A stretch of 64,000 nt of DNA from an uncultured Saprospiraceae bacterium (GTDB taxonomy: Bacteria > Bacteroidota > Bacteroidia > Chitinophagales > Saprospiraceae): contig CALLPI010000004.1 of NCBI GenBank assembly GCA_938015595.1, positions 338,205 to 402,204 on the forward strand, read 5' to 3'. The notes below the pieces were generated by a model that worked only from the letters and a program-made list of their open reading frames with translations, searched no databases and had not been told where the DNA came from. Of this stretch, positions 1-9,319 are shown in pieces. The translations under genes and the position numbers were made by a program. Each line of letters begins with the position of its first letter. Within the stretch, counting starts at the first letter, position 1.

Positions 1-33
1 CTCAAAAGCGAGAGTCGTCTAAAAGACCACAAA

Positions 34-107
34 CGGGGTGTAGCGCAGCTTGGTAGCGCGCGTCGTTCGGGACGACGAGGTCGGAGGTTCAAATCCTCTC
101 ACCCCGA
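34..107 (+). tRNA. tRNA-Pro (anticodon CGG)
   Basis: A full cloverleaf can be drawn. The acceptor arm CGGGGTG (34-40) pairs with CACCCCG (100-106). The anticodon stem CGTCG/CGACG encloses the loop TTCGGGA, giving anticodon CGG, which reads CCG proline codons. The T arm contains GGTTCAAATCC. The discriminator base is A and the CCA end is not encoded. The next tRNA starts 15 bases downstream, so both are probably cut from one transcript. Confidence 0.95.
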
Positions 108-122
108 CATAAAAAACTACAA

Positions 123-198
<76 letters not shown>

Positions 199-219
199 CT
201 CTAATTATCCCTTTTTTTC

Positions 220-260
220 AAAAGCCCTCAGCGTCGTGTGCTGAAGGCTTTTGTTTTTTT
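220..260 (+). terminator. Intrinsic terminator after the tRNA pair
   Basis: A near-perfect stem AAAAGCCCTCAGC (220-232) and GCTGAAGGCTTTT (240-252) encloses a 7-base loop. It is followed by a run of T residues to 260. It lies directly downstream of tRNA-Thr and upstream of the next gene, so it most likely ends the tRNA transcript. Confidence 0.85.
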
Positions 261-336
261 CTGAAAGAAAATTTGTAAACTTGCACCGCAGGTTGCCGTC
301 TGTGTTCAATATTGCCACCAAACTTGTCGCGCGCCC

Positions 337-924
337 ATGACCCGCTGGTATCATTTCGCTTTCATAGGCATGTGTATTTTGTACCTGGCCATCCCCGGCT
401 ACATGGTATGGCAGCAGGAGCGCATCCTGAAACAAGGAGTGCTCTACAGTCTTCGTTTGCAACCTGTAGACCCCGCCGATGTCTTTCGGGGGCGCTATCT
501 AGACCTGAACTTGACCGCGCCACTGCTCCCCATGCAGGACACTACCCTGCAATACGACCAACCTGTCTATCTAGCCTTAGGGCGCGATGACGCCGGCTTC
601 GGTCAATTCGAATCCTTGCATCGGCAGCCCCCACCGGGTAAAGACTACGTGGCAGCCTCCATCAACTATATCAGCGGAGAGGAGGTATCGGTTACTTTAC
701 CCGATGGCCTGCGCCGCTACTATTTGAATGAAAAAATAGCTCCGTTGGCCGATCAGTATTACATGAATATGTGGAATGCCACGACCCGCGATACAGTGCC
801 AGTCACCGTCCAACTGCGCGTACTCAAAGGCCGAGCATTGGTACAAAGCGTATTTTTTGAGGGTGCGCCAGTAGAAGAATACGTACGTAGGAAGGCGGCG
901 GAAGCCTCGCTCCAGGGCAATTGA
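337..924 (+). CDS. GDYXXLXY domain-containing membrane-anchored protein
   Basis: This 195-residue protein begins with a membrane segment (about residues 5-25). A beta-rich extracytoplasmic part follows, with the signature region DVFRGRYLDLNL at 49-60, close to the motif that names the GDYXXLXY family (usual form RGDYxxLxY). Here the D of the motif is R. Family members are usually encoded next to DUF2157/DUF4401 integral membrane proteins; no such partner is seen, although the window begins only 336 bases upstream with two tRNAs in between. Function is unknown for the family. The ATG at 337 puts the hydrophobic segment at the very N terminus. Confidence 0.75.
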   Translation: MTRWYHFAFIGMCILYLAIPGYMVWQQERILKQGVLYSLRLQPVDPADVFRGRYLDLNLTAPLLPMQDTTLQYDQPVYLALGRDDAGFGQFESLHRQPPPGKDYVAASINYISGEEVSVTLPDGLRRYYLNEKIAPLADQYYMNMWNATTRDTVPVTVQLRVLKGRALVQSVFFEGAPVEEYVRRKAAEASLQGN

Positions 925-1046
925 GGCCAAACAGCTACAAACGCTGGAAGAATACAAAAATACCTTTGGAGACCGAGAAACTATTCGTCGCATAGGGGGC
1001 TCTGGCCTGGATTCATCTTGATGAAGTATTCAAATGCTAAAGAGAT

Positions 1047-1721
1047 ATGACTGCGAGGATAATGTGCTGCAGCCTGCTGGCTGCGTGAAGCCTCGCGGCA
1101 TGGAGCCAGAAATCCTGGAGCTTGGCTCCGTTTGACGGCCTTGTAGCAGTTGGGAATTTTGAAGTGAATTTGGTAAGCAGCGACGAAGAATGCATTGTGG
1201 TAGAAGTGTGCCATGCCCCTCAGTATGAGATTAGCGTCAAAATAGTGCGCGGAGAACTGCACATCCAGGTTCTCGATTCTCTGCTACACAAAAACTACGA
1301 CGCTCGCATTACGGTGTACTACCAAACCCTGCGCAGCATACGAGCGCAGGCGGGGGCAAAGGCGCGTGCGCAGGAATCCCTCCAAGGCCACTAGGTGGAG
1401 TTGCGAGCCTCCTCTGGTGCACGGCTGGAAGTGCACCTTCAAGTGCAGGCAGTAGAGGCCACCGCAGCCGAAGGATGCATATTGCGCCTGGGTGGCAGTA
1501 CTCATGCTCAGCACAGTTTTGTTGTGTTGGGCGGGCAGTACGAGGCTTCTGACCTGGAAAGCCAACGCACGTATGCCCGTGCCAGTCTGGGTAGTCGCAT
1601 CAGAGTTGCCGCCGTGAAAATGCTGGAAGCTGGTGCACATACCGGCAGAGCGGTGGAGTACCGAGGCGACCCAGAGGAAAACAACGTACGCTACTTCATT
1701 ACCGGCAATATTCGGAAGGTA
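1047..1721 (+). pseudogene. DUF2807 (head GIN domain) protein, broken by two in-frame stops
   Basis: One reading frame from ATG 1047 gives a signal peptide-like start (MTARIMCCSLLAA), a TGA at 1086-1088, then SLAAWSQKSWSLAPFDGL. It continues through a DUF2807-like beta-helix region: the sequence VAVGNFEVNLV matches the start of the domain, and repeated strands follow. A second in-frame stop, TAG at 1392-1394, interrupts it between GH and VELRASSGARLEV. Apart from these two codons the frame is intact to GNIRKVY near 1720, where an interspersed palindromic repeat begins. DUF2807 proteins are usually exported adhesin-like proteins of unknown role. I infer a recent nonsense pseudogene. Two single-base errors would be needed to explain it as sequencing artefact. 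Confidence 0.75.
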
Positions 1722-1793
1722 TATACTTCGACTCGCCAAGTTTTGTGCACAGCATCCGCAAATCATGTACAAAACGTGGCGTTGCTCAGTATA
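1722..1793 (-). repeat. Interspersed palindromic repeat, copy 1
   Basis: A 72-bp imperfect palindrome beginning TATACTTCGACTCGCC and ending GTTGCTCAGTATA. It lies in reverse orientation relative to the four other copies (19795, 43947, 52208, 55366). The inner arms pair as CGCCAAGTTTTGTGCA with TGTACAAAACGTGGCG. It sits at the 3' end of the DUF2807 pseudogene and seven bases before the stop of the converging lipoprotein gene, so it lies between convergent genes. Confidence 0.85.
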
Positions 1794-1799
1794 AAAACC

Positions 1800-2831
1800 T
1801 CACTGCGCTGTGAGCGCCATAATGGCTTGTGGGCTAAAGTGGCGCATATTCAACGTATCCAGATGATAAAAAGCTAACGTGCCAGTACTTTTATTGTGCC
1901 TCCACAGCGGGCGGAACATCTGGGCAGCCAGTTGTAGGTCTTTCACAGTGGGCGCCTCCAGGCGAAGGCGATCGCCTGCGTAGAGATAGTGCCCTTGCAG
2001 GAAGGTGCTTTTCACTACTTCATAGTGAGTGTCGTTCAGCGCATGAAAGCGCGAAGTATCGCTCATATGCGCAGTTTCTAGGGCGTGGATTAGACGGATC
2101 ATACGCCCCTGCCGGAACAGCACCCCCCAGCGAAACACCGGTAGCGCGGCATCTAGGTGGAGAGGGTAGGGGTGTGCGTGCTGTAAATAACTTCGCAGGG
2201 TTTCTGGTCGTAGGATGGAGTTAGTCTCTGTGGGATCTTCCACATTGCCAGTATTGTAGCACATCAGCAAGCCTTTGTCGCCGGGAGGCACACCTGTTTG
2301 GTCGGGATAGCGGTATTGGTGCAACCTGATGGTGACCGACAGGCTTACTTGTCGCTCATGCAACTGCTGGCCAAGCGTTTGTAGCAATTGGAAGTAGCGC
2401 TCGCGGGTGCTTGCCGTCCAGTCACAGTCAGCCTGAAACTCGCGGATGCGCACACCAGGGAGCTGCGCGGCCAGTTCAAACGTCTTGCGCAAGATGCGCT
2501 CGGCTAGGTCGTTCACCGCATCGTCGGGCAATTGAGCCATGCAGCGGTTGGTGATGAATACGCAAGGTACAACCTCCAGACCGCTCAGCCCATTAGTATC
2601 TATTTCTACCTCGGCCAAAGGCACAGGGTGTTGGCCGCTCCAGTCCACGTCAAAAAATTTAACGTAAAGTTTATGCGCTCCGGTTTGTGCCAGGTAGTCC
2701 CGCATGGGAGGTGTGAGTTCCAGGCGGGTTTTCCAGTAGTAAAAGGCTATCTGAGGTTTGGATGGCGTCGGCTTACAAGCTAGGCCGCCCAGACACCACG
2801 CGCAAAAACAAAACAGTGATATTCGACGCAT
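1800..2831 (-). CDS. Predicted lipoprotein, glycosidase-like, function unknown
   Basis: Starting at the ATG ending at 2831, the protein has 343 residues and opens with a lipoprotein signal (MRRISLFCFC then LGGLAC, lipid-modified Cys19). An upstream in-frame ATG would add 23 residues in front of the signal peptide and is less likely. The mature part begins IAFYYWKT and has alternating helix and strand stretches with the motif REFQADCDWT. This resembles TIM-barrel glycoside hydrolase-like families, in which acidic residues at such a strand end are catalytic. I cannot name the family with certainty; DUF3142-like is one possibility. It converges on the DUF2807 pseudogene and repeat. Confidence 0.7.
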   Translation of the reverse strand: MRRISLFCFCAWCLGGLACKPTPSKPQIAFYYWKTRLELTPPMRDYLAQTGAHKLYVKFFDVDWSGQHPVPLAEVEIDTNGLSGLEVVPCVFITNRCMAQLPDDAVNDLAERILRKTFELAAQLPGVRIREFQADCDWTASTRERYFQLLQTLGQQLHERQVSLSVTIRLHQYRYPDQTGVPPGDKGLLMCYNTGNVEDPTETNSILRPETLRSYLQHAHPYPLHLDAALPVFRWGVLFRQGRMIRLIHALETAHMSDTSRFHALNDTHYEVVKSTFLQGHYLYAGDRLRLEAPTVKDLQLAAQMFRPLWRHNKSTGTLAFYHLDTLNMRHFSPQAIMALTAQ

Positions 2832-3022
2832 TTTCAAAAATACTTTACCTTTGCATGCGAAAGTGAAGCAAAAGCGCTCATCCTGACCAACTAAAGCCAT
2901 ACGAAATGCCCGCTCATCCGGGCAACATAGTATAATATGGCCAATCTATATATCAAAAAAACGAAATCTCGCAACCTTTTCATTCCTCGTTTGTCCAAAA
3001 CTAGGATCCAAATTATTTTCCT

Positions 3023-3454
3023 ATGAGCCAAGTAATGCCTGAACTGGAGGCAGCCTTCAACGAAAAAGGGGAGACCATCAGCCCCAAATTGCCCGCCTGG
3101 GTCAAGAACTTTCTTATTGACATTGACGGCACCATCTGTGACGATGTACCCAACGAGGAGCCGGAGCGCATGAGTACTTGCCTGCCCTACCCCGATGCGC
3201 TCAAGTACGTGAACAAGTGGTACGACGAAGGCCACATCATCACATTCTTTACCTCGCGCACCGAGGAGCACCGCACCATCACCGAAGAATGGCTCAATCG
3301 CCATGGATTCAAGTATCATGGGGTATTGTACGGCAAGCCGCGCGGTGGTAACTATCACTGGATAGACAACCACATTGTGAAAGCGACCCGCTTCAAGGGG
3401 AAGTTCACGGATCTGGTCATTGCTACACACGAAATTGAAGTGTTCGACCACTGA
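3023..3454 (+). CDS. HAD-superfamily phosphatase-like protein
   Basis: This is a compact 143-residue protein. Motif I of the HAD fold is LIDIDGTICDD at about 31-41, with the nucleophile Asp33 and general acid Asp35. A Thr/Ser motif II appears as ITFFTSRTEEH. The later Lys and acidic residues (GKPRGGNYHWIDN) fit motifs III and IV. There is no cap domain of any size. Close relatives in Bacteroidota are often labelled phosphoheptose isomerase, but the sequence itself only supports a small HAD hydrolase. Substrate unknown. The gene stands 23 bases upstream of a large membrane protein gene and may be co-transcribed with it. Confidence 0.75.
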   Translation: MSQVMPELEAAFNEKGETISPKLPAWVKNFLIDIDGTICDDVPNEEPERMSTCLPYPDALKYVNKWYDEGHIITFFTSRTEEHRTITEEWLNRHGFKYHGVLYGKPRGGNYHWIDNHIVKATRFKGKFTDLVIATHEIEVFDH

Positions 3455-3477
3455 TTTTTCTTTTCTTTGCGCCCGAT

Positions 3478-5784
3478 ATGAGGCAAAACCGGTCGTTTTA
3501 CATCGGGCTTGTATTAACCAGCGTGCTCGCAGCACTGCTATTGTGGCAGCGGCTACCAGACTTTCCGCGCCATGCTCATGAGCGCGTTATCGAGCCTTAT
3601 GGTGATGGATTCAAGGCCATTGCGGCATACCTGTATCACATTGCCCACGACAGCACCCTGACTTGGTACCAGGGTATGAATTACCCCTATGGAGAGCATG
3701 TCATTCCCGCCGATACGCAGCCCCTACTGTCTAATGCGGTGAAACTAATAGACCATTGGCGCCCTGGTTTCAGTCGTTATGCGTTGGGTATCTTCAACTG
3801 GTCTATGCCCTTAGGGATGTGGATATGCGCGTTGTTTCTGTATCTGATTCTGGCGCGGCTAGGCTTACCGTGGCCGTATAGTGTACCCATAGCGGTAGCA
3901 CTTACATTTATGGCGCCGCAGTTTCAGCGCATGAATGCCCACTTTGGGCTGGCGCATCCGGAGGTACTGCCAGTGTTGTTGTACCTGCTGTTGCGGTTTG
4001 ACGAAAAACCCTCCTGGGGCGTGAGCGCTTGGATTGCGTTGAGCGTAGCCATTTTTGCACAATTACACTTCTACTATGTGGCCATTATGGGCATGACGGC
4101 AGGGGCGTATTTCTTATGCAGGACGGTACAGCGGCGCGAGTGGCAGCGTATTCCGTTGTGGCTGGGGAACCTTGGGGTGCAAGTGCTGTTGCCAGCAGCG
4201 GTCTTCTTTACTTGGATGTCGGGCGGCCCTACAGATCGCACAGTGCAGCCGGTGGGTTTTTTTAACTACAAAGCGATATGGGAAAGCGTGTTTACCTCTC
4301 TAGAACAGCCCTGGTGGAGGTGGATCCATACGCATGTGATCAAGATTGAGCAACCAGATTATGAAGGCTTTGCGTATGTTGGCCTAAGTGTAGGTATTGC
4401 TGTGCTGATCATGCTGTACCGCCTGGGCAAGTGGCGTTTTCGCAGGCCGGTATTCGAGGTGCCTGGGCCGTACGAAGCGTGGTTGAAGGCCATCTTCTGG
4501 GCAGCAGTACTCATCCTGATTTTTTCCTTCGGGCATCCGTTCAACATTCCTGGCCTGGAGGGGCTATTGGCTTGGGCTGGCCCGCTGCGGCAGTTTCGTT
4601 CTATTGGGCGTTTTGCCTGGGTGTTCTTTTACGTTGGCAATATCGTAGCGATTATGTGGCTATACAGCGCCACCAAGGGGAGGAAATTTCAGCCAATGAT
4701 GATGACGGCGGCTATACTCTTGCTGGCCTATGAGGCGCGCAACATCAACCGCGTGCCTGATCTGCGCCTGGATGAAATAGAAGAAATGCAGCTCGGGCAC
4801 GCGTTCACCGACTTGCCTGGCATGGACTACAGCCGCTACCAAGCTATACTCACTGTGCCTTACTTCAACATAGGCTCCGACAACCTGGGCGCTTTCGGCA
4901 ACGACGGCTTCACCCTTCAGAAGTCCTTGCTGCTGGGCGTACAAACTGGCTTGCCCACCACCAGTGCCATGCTCACGCGCACCTCACTGGGGCAAACGCT
5001 CAAGCAATTTCAGCTCGTCAGCGAGCCATACCGCCCGCCAGTATTGTTTGATGAATTGGCCGACAAGCGCCCTTTTCTGGTGGTGGTTAATGCTGCCAAA
5101 CTAGAAGAAGACGCCCAAGTGAAGCGCTTGTACGGCCACTTGATAGAAGGCGCCAGGCTCTTGTACGAAAAAGATATTCTGCGCATTTACGAGTCGCCAA
5201 TGGAGCTTTTTCAGCAACGCCTTGACGAGCACCACGCCCGCCTGCTAGCCGAAGCTCAACACGACAGCTTGCACCGCCGCGGTAGCTTCAGTTTTGACAA
5301 TCCCAACTACACCTTTGACTACATCAGCTTCGACAGCCTGCCCTCCAAACGGGTATACCAGGGCGCCGGTGCGTGGTGGGGGCAAGGCAAAAAACGCCAC
5401 GCATTGTACGATAAAACCATACCCAAGCAGTGGCCTGGTGCATCTTACCAACTCTCAGCCTGGGTATATGCTGGCGATGACCTGGCTGCCCGCACCCGCC
5501 TGGACTTTGAAGAATATAACCCTACCACCGGTGAAGTGCTCCAACGCCAGACTACGTGGATGTTTTTCATCTATACTTTGGTGGACCCCAGCGGCTGGAT
5601 ACTCATCGAATTTCCCTTCCGCCCGCAGGCTGCTGATACTCGCATACGCTTTACATTCAGCAACAAAGAGCTTGGCCGTGCCCCCTTTTATGTGGACGAA
5701 CTCCTCGTCAAAGACGAATCTGCAAAAATGTACCGCCTGGACAAAAGCTTTTTGTGGTACAACAATCGCTGGTTTCCGCTGTAA
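3478..5784 (+). CDS. Large GT-C-like multi-pass membrane protein with C-terminal soluble domain
   Basis: This 768-residue protein has about ten to twelve hydrophobic helices in its first 430 residues. After the first helix comes an acidic, His-containing periplasmic loop (HERVIEPYGDGFKAI). That layout is like GT-C fold glycosyltransferases or YfhO-type proteins, which use lipid-linked sugars. The last 330 residues are soluble. The final 150 or so (from about FSFDNPNYTFDY) look like an all-beta, carbohydrate-binding-like module ending RLDKSFLWYNN. No specific family can be assigned from the sequence. A cell-envelope glycan role is inferred from architecture and from the adjacent MsbA-type exporter. 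Confidence 0.65.
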   Translation: MRQNRSFYIGLVLTSVLAALLLWQRLPDFPRHAHERVIEPYGDGFKAIAAYLYHIAHDSTLTWYQGMNYPYGEHVIPADTQPLLSNAVKLIDHWRPGFSRYALGIFNWSMPLGMWICALFLYLILARLGLPWPYSVPIAVALTFMAPQFQRMNAHFGLAHPEVLPVLLYLLLRFDEKPSWGVSAWIALSVAIFAQLHFYYVAIMGMTAGAYFLCRTVQRREWQRIPLWLGNLGVQVLLPAAVFFTWMSGGPTDRTVQPVGFFNYKAIWESVFTSLEQPWWRWIHTHVIKIEQPDYEGFAYVGLSVGIAVLIMLYRLGKWRFRRPVFEVPGPYEAWLKAIFWAAVLILIFSFGHPFNIPGLEGLLAWAGPLRQFRSIGRFAWVFFYVGNIVAIMWLYSATKGRKFQPMMMTAAILLLAYEARNINRVPDLRLDEIEEMQLGHAFTDLPGMDYSRYQAILTVPYFNIGSDNLGAFGNDGFTLQKSLLLGVQTGLPTTSAMLTRTSLGQTLKQFQLVSEPYRPPVLFDELADKRPFLVVVNAAKLEEDAQVKRLYGHLIEGARLLYEKDILRIYESPMELFQQRLDEHHARLLAEAQHDSLHRRGSFSFDNPNYTFDYISFDSLPSKRVYQGAGAWWGQGKKRHALYDKTIPKQWPGASYQLSAWVYAGDDLAARTRLDFEEYNPTTGEVLQRQTTWMFFIYTLVDPSGWILIEFPFRPQAADTRIRFTFSNKELGRAPFYVDELLVKDESAKMYRLDKSFLWYNNRWFPL

Positions 5785-5854
5785 AGCTACCCACTAGGCG
5801 TAACCAAAAATGATGGCGCAGTGTTATGTTGCGGTAATTTCATAGGTTTTTTCC

Positions 5855-7654
5855 ATGTCAAACAAGCATACGAACTCCTTGGACACCCCCCCAAGGCTCC
5901 GTCTCAGCAAGGAAAGCCTTCGTCGGGCGCTCAAAATTTTTAGCTACGTACTGCCCTACAAGTGGGCGTTCATTGGCGGTATGATTTTTCTGGTGTTGGG
6001 CAGCTTGTTGTTTTTGGGTATTATGAGCCTGCCGGGGCAGATATTGAACGTCATCAGCGGGCAGGCGCCGGCTGGTCTTACGCTGAACCGCATCTTTTTG
6101 CTGCTGCTGGTGTTGCTGGCCGTGCAGAGCCTGTTTTCTTACTTGCGCGTGCAGTTATTTGCCGTAGTAAGCGAGAGAAGCCTGGCTCGGTTGCGCCGAG
6201 ACCTATACGAAAAACTCATCACGTTGCGCATCCCGTTTTTCGAGGAGCACCGAGTGGGTGAAATCACCAGCCGTATGACCAACGACGTGACTCAGGTACA
6301 GGGCGTAGTGTCGGTCACTCTGGCCGAGTTTATCCGCCAGATTATTATGCTGTTGGGAGCAGTAGCGCTCATCATTATGCGGCTCAAAGGCTTGGTACTT
6401 ATCATGTTTGCCACAGTACCGGTGGTGGTGTTGCTGGCGTTGTTCTTCGGGCGCTATATTCGCAAGTTGATGAAAGCCAGACAAGACCAACTGGCACAGA
6501 CCAACGTGATTGTAGAAGAAACCATGCAGAGCATTCAATCTGTGAAGGCCTACACAAACGAAGGATTTGAACTAAACCGCTACGTGGCACAGTTGGATGT
6601 AGCTGTGCACACAGCACTGCGAGCGGCGCATGCGCGCGGATTATTTGCCGCGTTTATCATTTTCGCAATGTTTGGCGCGCTATTTTTCATCATCTGGCGG
6701 GCAGCGCTGCTGGTCATGAATGGTACACTGCTGCCGGGGCATTTGCTTGACTTTGCCGTGTATGCCTCTATCATTGGTGGAGCCATAGCCAGTGCAGCGA
6801 GTTTTTATACCGAAATTGTATCGGCTGTGGGGGCTACGGAGCGCATCCTGGAGATACTGGAGCAACCCTCCGAGATGGAACTGGAGCAAACTGGGGCTGC
6901 AGAGCCTGTTCGGCTGGCCGGACATGTGCAGCTTAAGGAGGTATATTTTTCCTACCCTACGCGCAAAGATGTACAAGTGCTCAAGGGCATAAGTATGGAC
7001 ATTAAGCCAGGGCAGCGTGTGGCCTTGGTAGGGCCCAGTGGAGCGGGTAAGTCTACCATAGTGCAGTTGTTGCTGCAGTTTTATCAGCCCGACAGCGGGC
7101 AAATCCTTATAGACGGCAAACCCGCCGCCGACTATGACCTGCGCGCTTATCGGAGCAACATTGCCATTGTGCCCCAGGAGGTGTTGCTCTTTGGCGGTAC
7201 CATCCGCGACAACATCCGCTATGGCCGCCCTGACGCCACCGAGGCCGAGATTATAGACGCTGCCCGGCAAGCCAACGCCTGGGAGTTCATCAGTGCCTTC
7301 CCCGACGGGCTGGACACTATCGTGGGCGAGCGAGGTGTAAAACTATCCGGCGGCCAACGCCAACGAGTGGCCATTGCGCGCGCTATTCTCAAAGACCCCG
7401 CCATACTCTTGCTGGATGAAGCCACCTCCAGCCTGGATGCTGAATCAGAAAGAATGGTACAAGACGCGCTGGATGTACTCATGCAAGGGCGCACTTCGCT
7501 CATTATCGCCCATCGGCTATCCACTATCCGAGAGGCCGACTGCATCTATGTCATTGAGCACGGGCGTATTGCAGAACAGGGTAGCCACCACGAGTTGAGC
7601 GTGATAGAAGGCGGCCTCTACAACAGTCTGGCCAGGCTTCAATTGGGAGTGTAG
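5855..7654 (+). CDS. ABC transporter, permease-ATPase fusion (MsbA/LmrA type)
   Basis: A 599-residue half-transporter. The N-terminal six-helix exporter domain covers about residues 30-320. The ATPase domain follows, with Walker A GPSGAGKST near 392, signature LSGGQRQRVAIARAI near 495, Walker B ILLLDEATSSLD near 516 and switch histidine in LIIAHRLST. This organisation is standard for lipid-A or multidrug exporters that work as homodimers in the inner membrane. The substrate cannot be read from sequence. It follows the GT-C-like gene by 70 bases in the same direction, so a shared envelope role is possible. Confidence 0.9.
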   Translation: MSNKHTNSLDTPPRLRLSKESLRRALKIFSYVLPYKWAFIGGMIFLVLGSLLFLGIMSLPGQILNVISGQAPAGLTLNRIFLLLLVLLAVQSLFSYLRVQLFAVVSERSLARLRRDLYEKLITLRIPFFEEHRVGEITSRMTNDVTQVQGVVSVTLAEFIRQIIMLLGAVALIIMRLKGLVLIMFATVPVVVLLALFFGRYIRKLMKARQDQLAQTNVIVEETMQSIQSVKAYTNEGFELNRYVAQLDVAVHTALRAAHARGLFAAFIIFAMFGALFFIIWRAALLVMNGTLLPGHLLDFAVYASIIGGAIASAASFYTEIVSAVGATERILEILEQPSEMELEQTGAAEPVRLAGHVQLKEVYFSYPTRKDVQVLKGISMDIKPGQRVALVGPSGAGKSTIVQLLLQFYQPDSGQILIDGKPAADYDLRAYRSNIAIVPQEVLLFGGTIRDNIRYGRPDATEAEIIDAARQANAWEFISAFPDGLDTIVGERGVKLSGGQRQRVAIARAILKDPAILLLDEATSSLDAESERMVQDALDVLMQGRTSLIIAHRLSTIREADCIYVIEHGRIAEQGSHHELSVIEGGLYNSLARLQLGV

Positions 7655-7771
7655 GGCGCGGCGTATGGGGGTGCAAGGCGTCGCATTGTCAGTAGCACAG
7701 CCCTTGCCTTTTTTGCAAGTACTGGACGCTTGCGGCCTACAGCTCAATAAACTTTAAATCTAACGCTTCTG

Positions 7772-8299
7772 ATGAAAACCCAACTCATAGGCATTGTCGC
7801 TGTAGCGCTGATCATAGCCGTGTTGATGCTGTACGTGCTGGAGTTTGACCAACTTGACCGCACCTTGGATGCCGGGAGGCTGGTGCGGCGGGCAGTATGG
7901 ATTGGAGCAGGGTTGGGCGTGGTGGTGGGCATTCTGCTGGCGCGGCTCGCAAAATCTTCCGAAGACCGCCTTCCCTTCTTCTTCGGGGCGTTTCTGGTAT
8001 GCATGCTGCTGGCGCCGCTGGCCGGAAGTATTAGCAATCGGCTCATGGCGGATCTGCAGGTGCAGGAGGTATTGGTAGAGTTTCACCTGGAGGAGGTGTT
8101 CTATACTGGGGTTTATGGTTTTTTGCTCGGCAGCAAGCCCGAACCTCGCTATCGCTCCTTTTTCTATTGGGGCAGGCGAATGTACAAGATACAAACTCGA
8201 CAACCAATATTCCAGGGGTATTACCGCGGCGACAAAGTGAACTTGCCTTTGCATAGAGGGTTCTGGGGTTTTTATTTCATTCCAAAACTCCACGCATGA
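7772..8299 (+). CDS. Hypothetical integral membrane protein upstream of murB
   Basis: A 175-residue protein with three hydrophobic helices: about residues 4-24, a second around AVWIGAGLGVVVGILLA and a third around FGAFLVCMLLAPLAG. A basic, aromatic-rich C-terminal stretch follows (SFFYWGRRMYK). I do not recognise a family. Its stop overlaps the murB start in an ATGA arrangement (8296-8299), which indicates translational coupling and one transcript with murB. Confidence 0.65.
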   Translation: MKTQLIGIVAVALIIAVLMLYVLEFDQLDRTLDAGRLVRRAVWIGAGLGVVVGILLARLAKSSEDRLPFFFGAFLVCMLLAPLAGSISNRLMADLQVQEVLVEFHLEEVFYTGVYGFLLGSKPEPRYRSFFYWGRRMYKIQTRQPIFQGYYRGDKVNLPLHRGFWGFYFIPKLHA

Positions 8300-9312
8300 A
8301 CTGGCAATACGATGTACCGCTGCGCAGGCTGCACACTTTTGGCGTGGACGTAAGAGCCTCGAAGTACGCCGTTGTACATTCGGTGGGTGAACTTGCGGAA
8401 TGTGTACGGCAAATGCAAGGCGAACCACTTCGCTTGCTGGGCGGCGGAAGCAATATACTGCTCACCGGCGATGTAGAGACCCCTTTGTTGCATGTGTGCA
8501 TACCTGGCAGGCAGGTAGAGGGGCCGTATGGCAACGACGAATTACTGGTGTGGGCAGGCGCGGGCGAAAACTGGCACAAGTTTGTGCAGTGGTGTTTGCA
8601 GCAAGACTTGGGTGGGCTGGAGAACCTCTCGCTCATTCCTGGCAGCGTAGGCGCAGCGCCCATCCAAAACATTGGCGCATACGGCGTAGAACTGGCCGAG
8701 GTGTTTGATCACCTGGAAGCATTGGACCTCCAGACTGGCCAACTCCTGGTAATGGACCGGCAAGACTGTGCCTTTGGCTATCGCGATAGTTTTTTCAAAC
8801 GAGCAGGCCTGGGGCGCTTTGCCATTACAAAGGTATTTTTCAGACTTCGCGCCCGGGATCATCGCATTCGCTGCGACTACGGTGCCATCAGGGATACGCT
8901 AAAGGATATGGGCGTGGACAAGCCGAGCATTCAGGAGGTAGCTCAAGCAGTGATCCGCATTCGCCAGAGCAAACTGCCCGACCCTGCTGAGCTGGGCAAT
9001 GCTGGTAGCTTTTTCAAAAATCCCGAAGTAAGTGCCGAACAAGCTCAGTGCTTACGGGAGGCTTACCCCCAGATGCCTCAATACCCCCAGCCTGACGGGC
9101 GCGTAAAAGTGCCTGCTGGCTGGCTTATAGAGCAGTGCGGCTGGAAGGGCTATCGAGAAGGCGATGCCGGCTGTTATGAAAAACAGGCCTTAGTATTGGT
9201 GAATTACGGCTATGCTACCGGCGCCGACATTCTGCACCTGGCACAACGCATTACCGCTTCGGTACAGGAGCGCTTCGGCATAGTCATCGCGCCGGAGGTA
9301 AACATCTGGTAG
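8296..9312 (+). CDS. murB: UDP-N-acetylenolpyruvoylglucosamine reductase
   Basis: This enzyme uses NADPH and FAD to reduce UDP-GlcNAc-enolpyruvate to UDP-MurNAc, the second committed step of peptidoglycan precursor synthesis. The 338-residue protein begins NTFG-like (RRLHTFGVD) and shows the FAD-binding signatures RLLGGGSNILL and LIPGSVGAAPIQNIGAYG. The substrate-domain motif GYRDSFFK is present, as is the serine-containing active-site motif NAGSFFKNP. Length and motif set fit the E. coli-like (type I) MurB class. The ATG overlaps the preceding stop by four bases. It converges on prfA with only seven bases between stops. Confidence 0.95.
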   Translation: MNWQYDVPLRRLHTFGVDVRASKYAVVHSVGELAECVRQMQGEPLRLLGGGSNILLTGDVETPLLHVCIPGRQVEGPYGNDELLVWAGAGENWHKFVQWCLQQDLGGLENLSLIPGSVGAAPIQNIGAYGVELAEVFDHLEALDLQTGQLLVMDRQDCAFGYRDSFFKRAGLGRFAITKVFFRLRARDHRIRCDYGAIRDTLKDMGVDKPSIQEVAQAVIRIRQSKLPDPAELGNAGSFFKNPEVSAEQAQCLREAYPQMPQYPQPDGRVKVPAGWLIEQCGWKGYREGDAGCYEKQALVLVNYGYATGADILHLAQRITASVQERFGIVIAPEVNIW

Positions 9313-9319
9313 CCAGTGC

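Noticed and set aside
1086..1394. TGA and TAG as recoded sense codons (selenocysteine or other)
   Set aside because: TGA ends other genes here normally, TGG is used for Trp, and no SECIS-like structure was recognised after the stop; DUF2807 proteins are not selenoproteins.
1284..1772. Minus-strand open frame of 162 codons
   Set aside because: It runs antisense to the DUF2807 pseudogene and starts inside the palindromic repeat; codon use and sequence match nothing.
7672..7712. Weak hairpin with T run after the ABC transporter gene
   Set aside because: Stem of about six bases and a loop over 20 bases; too weak to call as a terminator.
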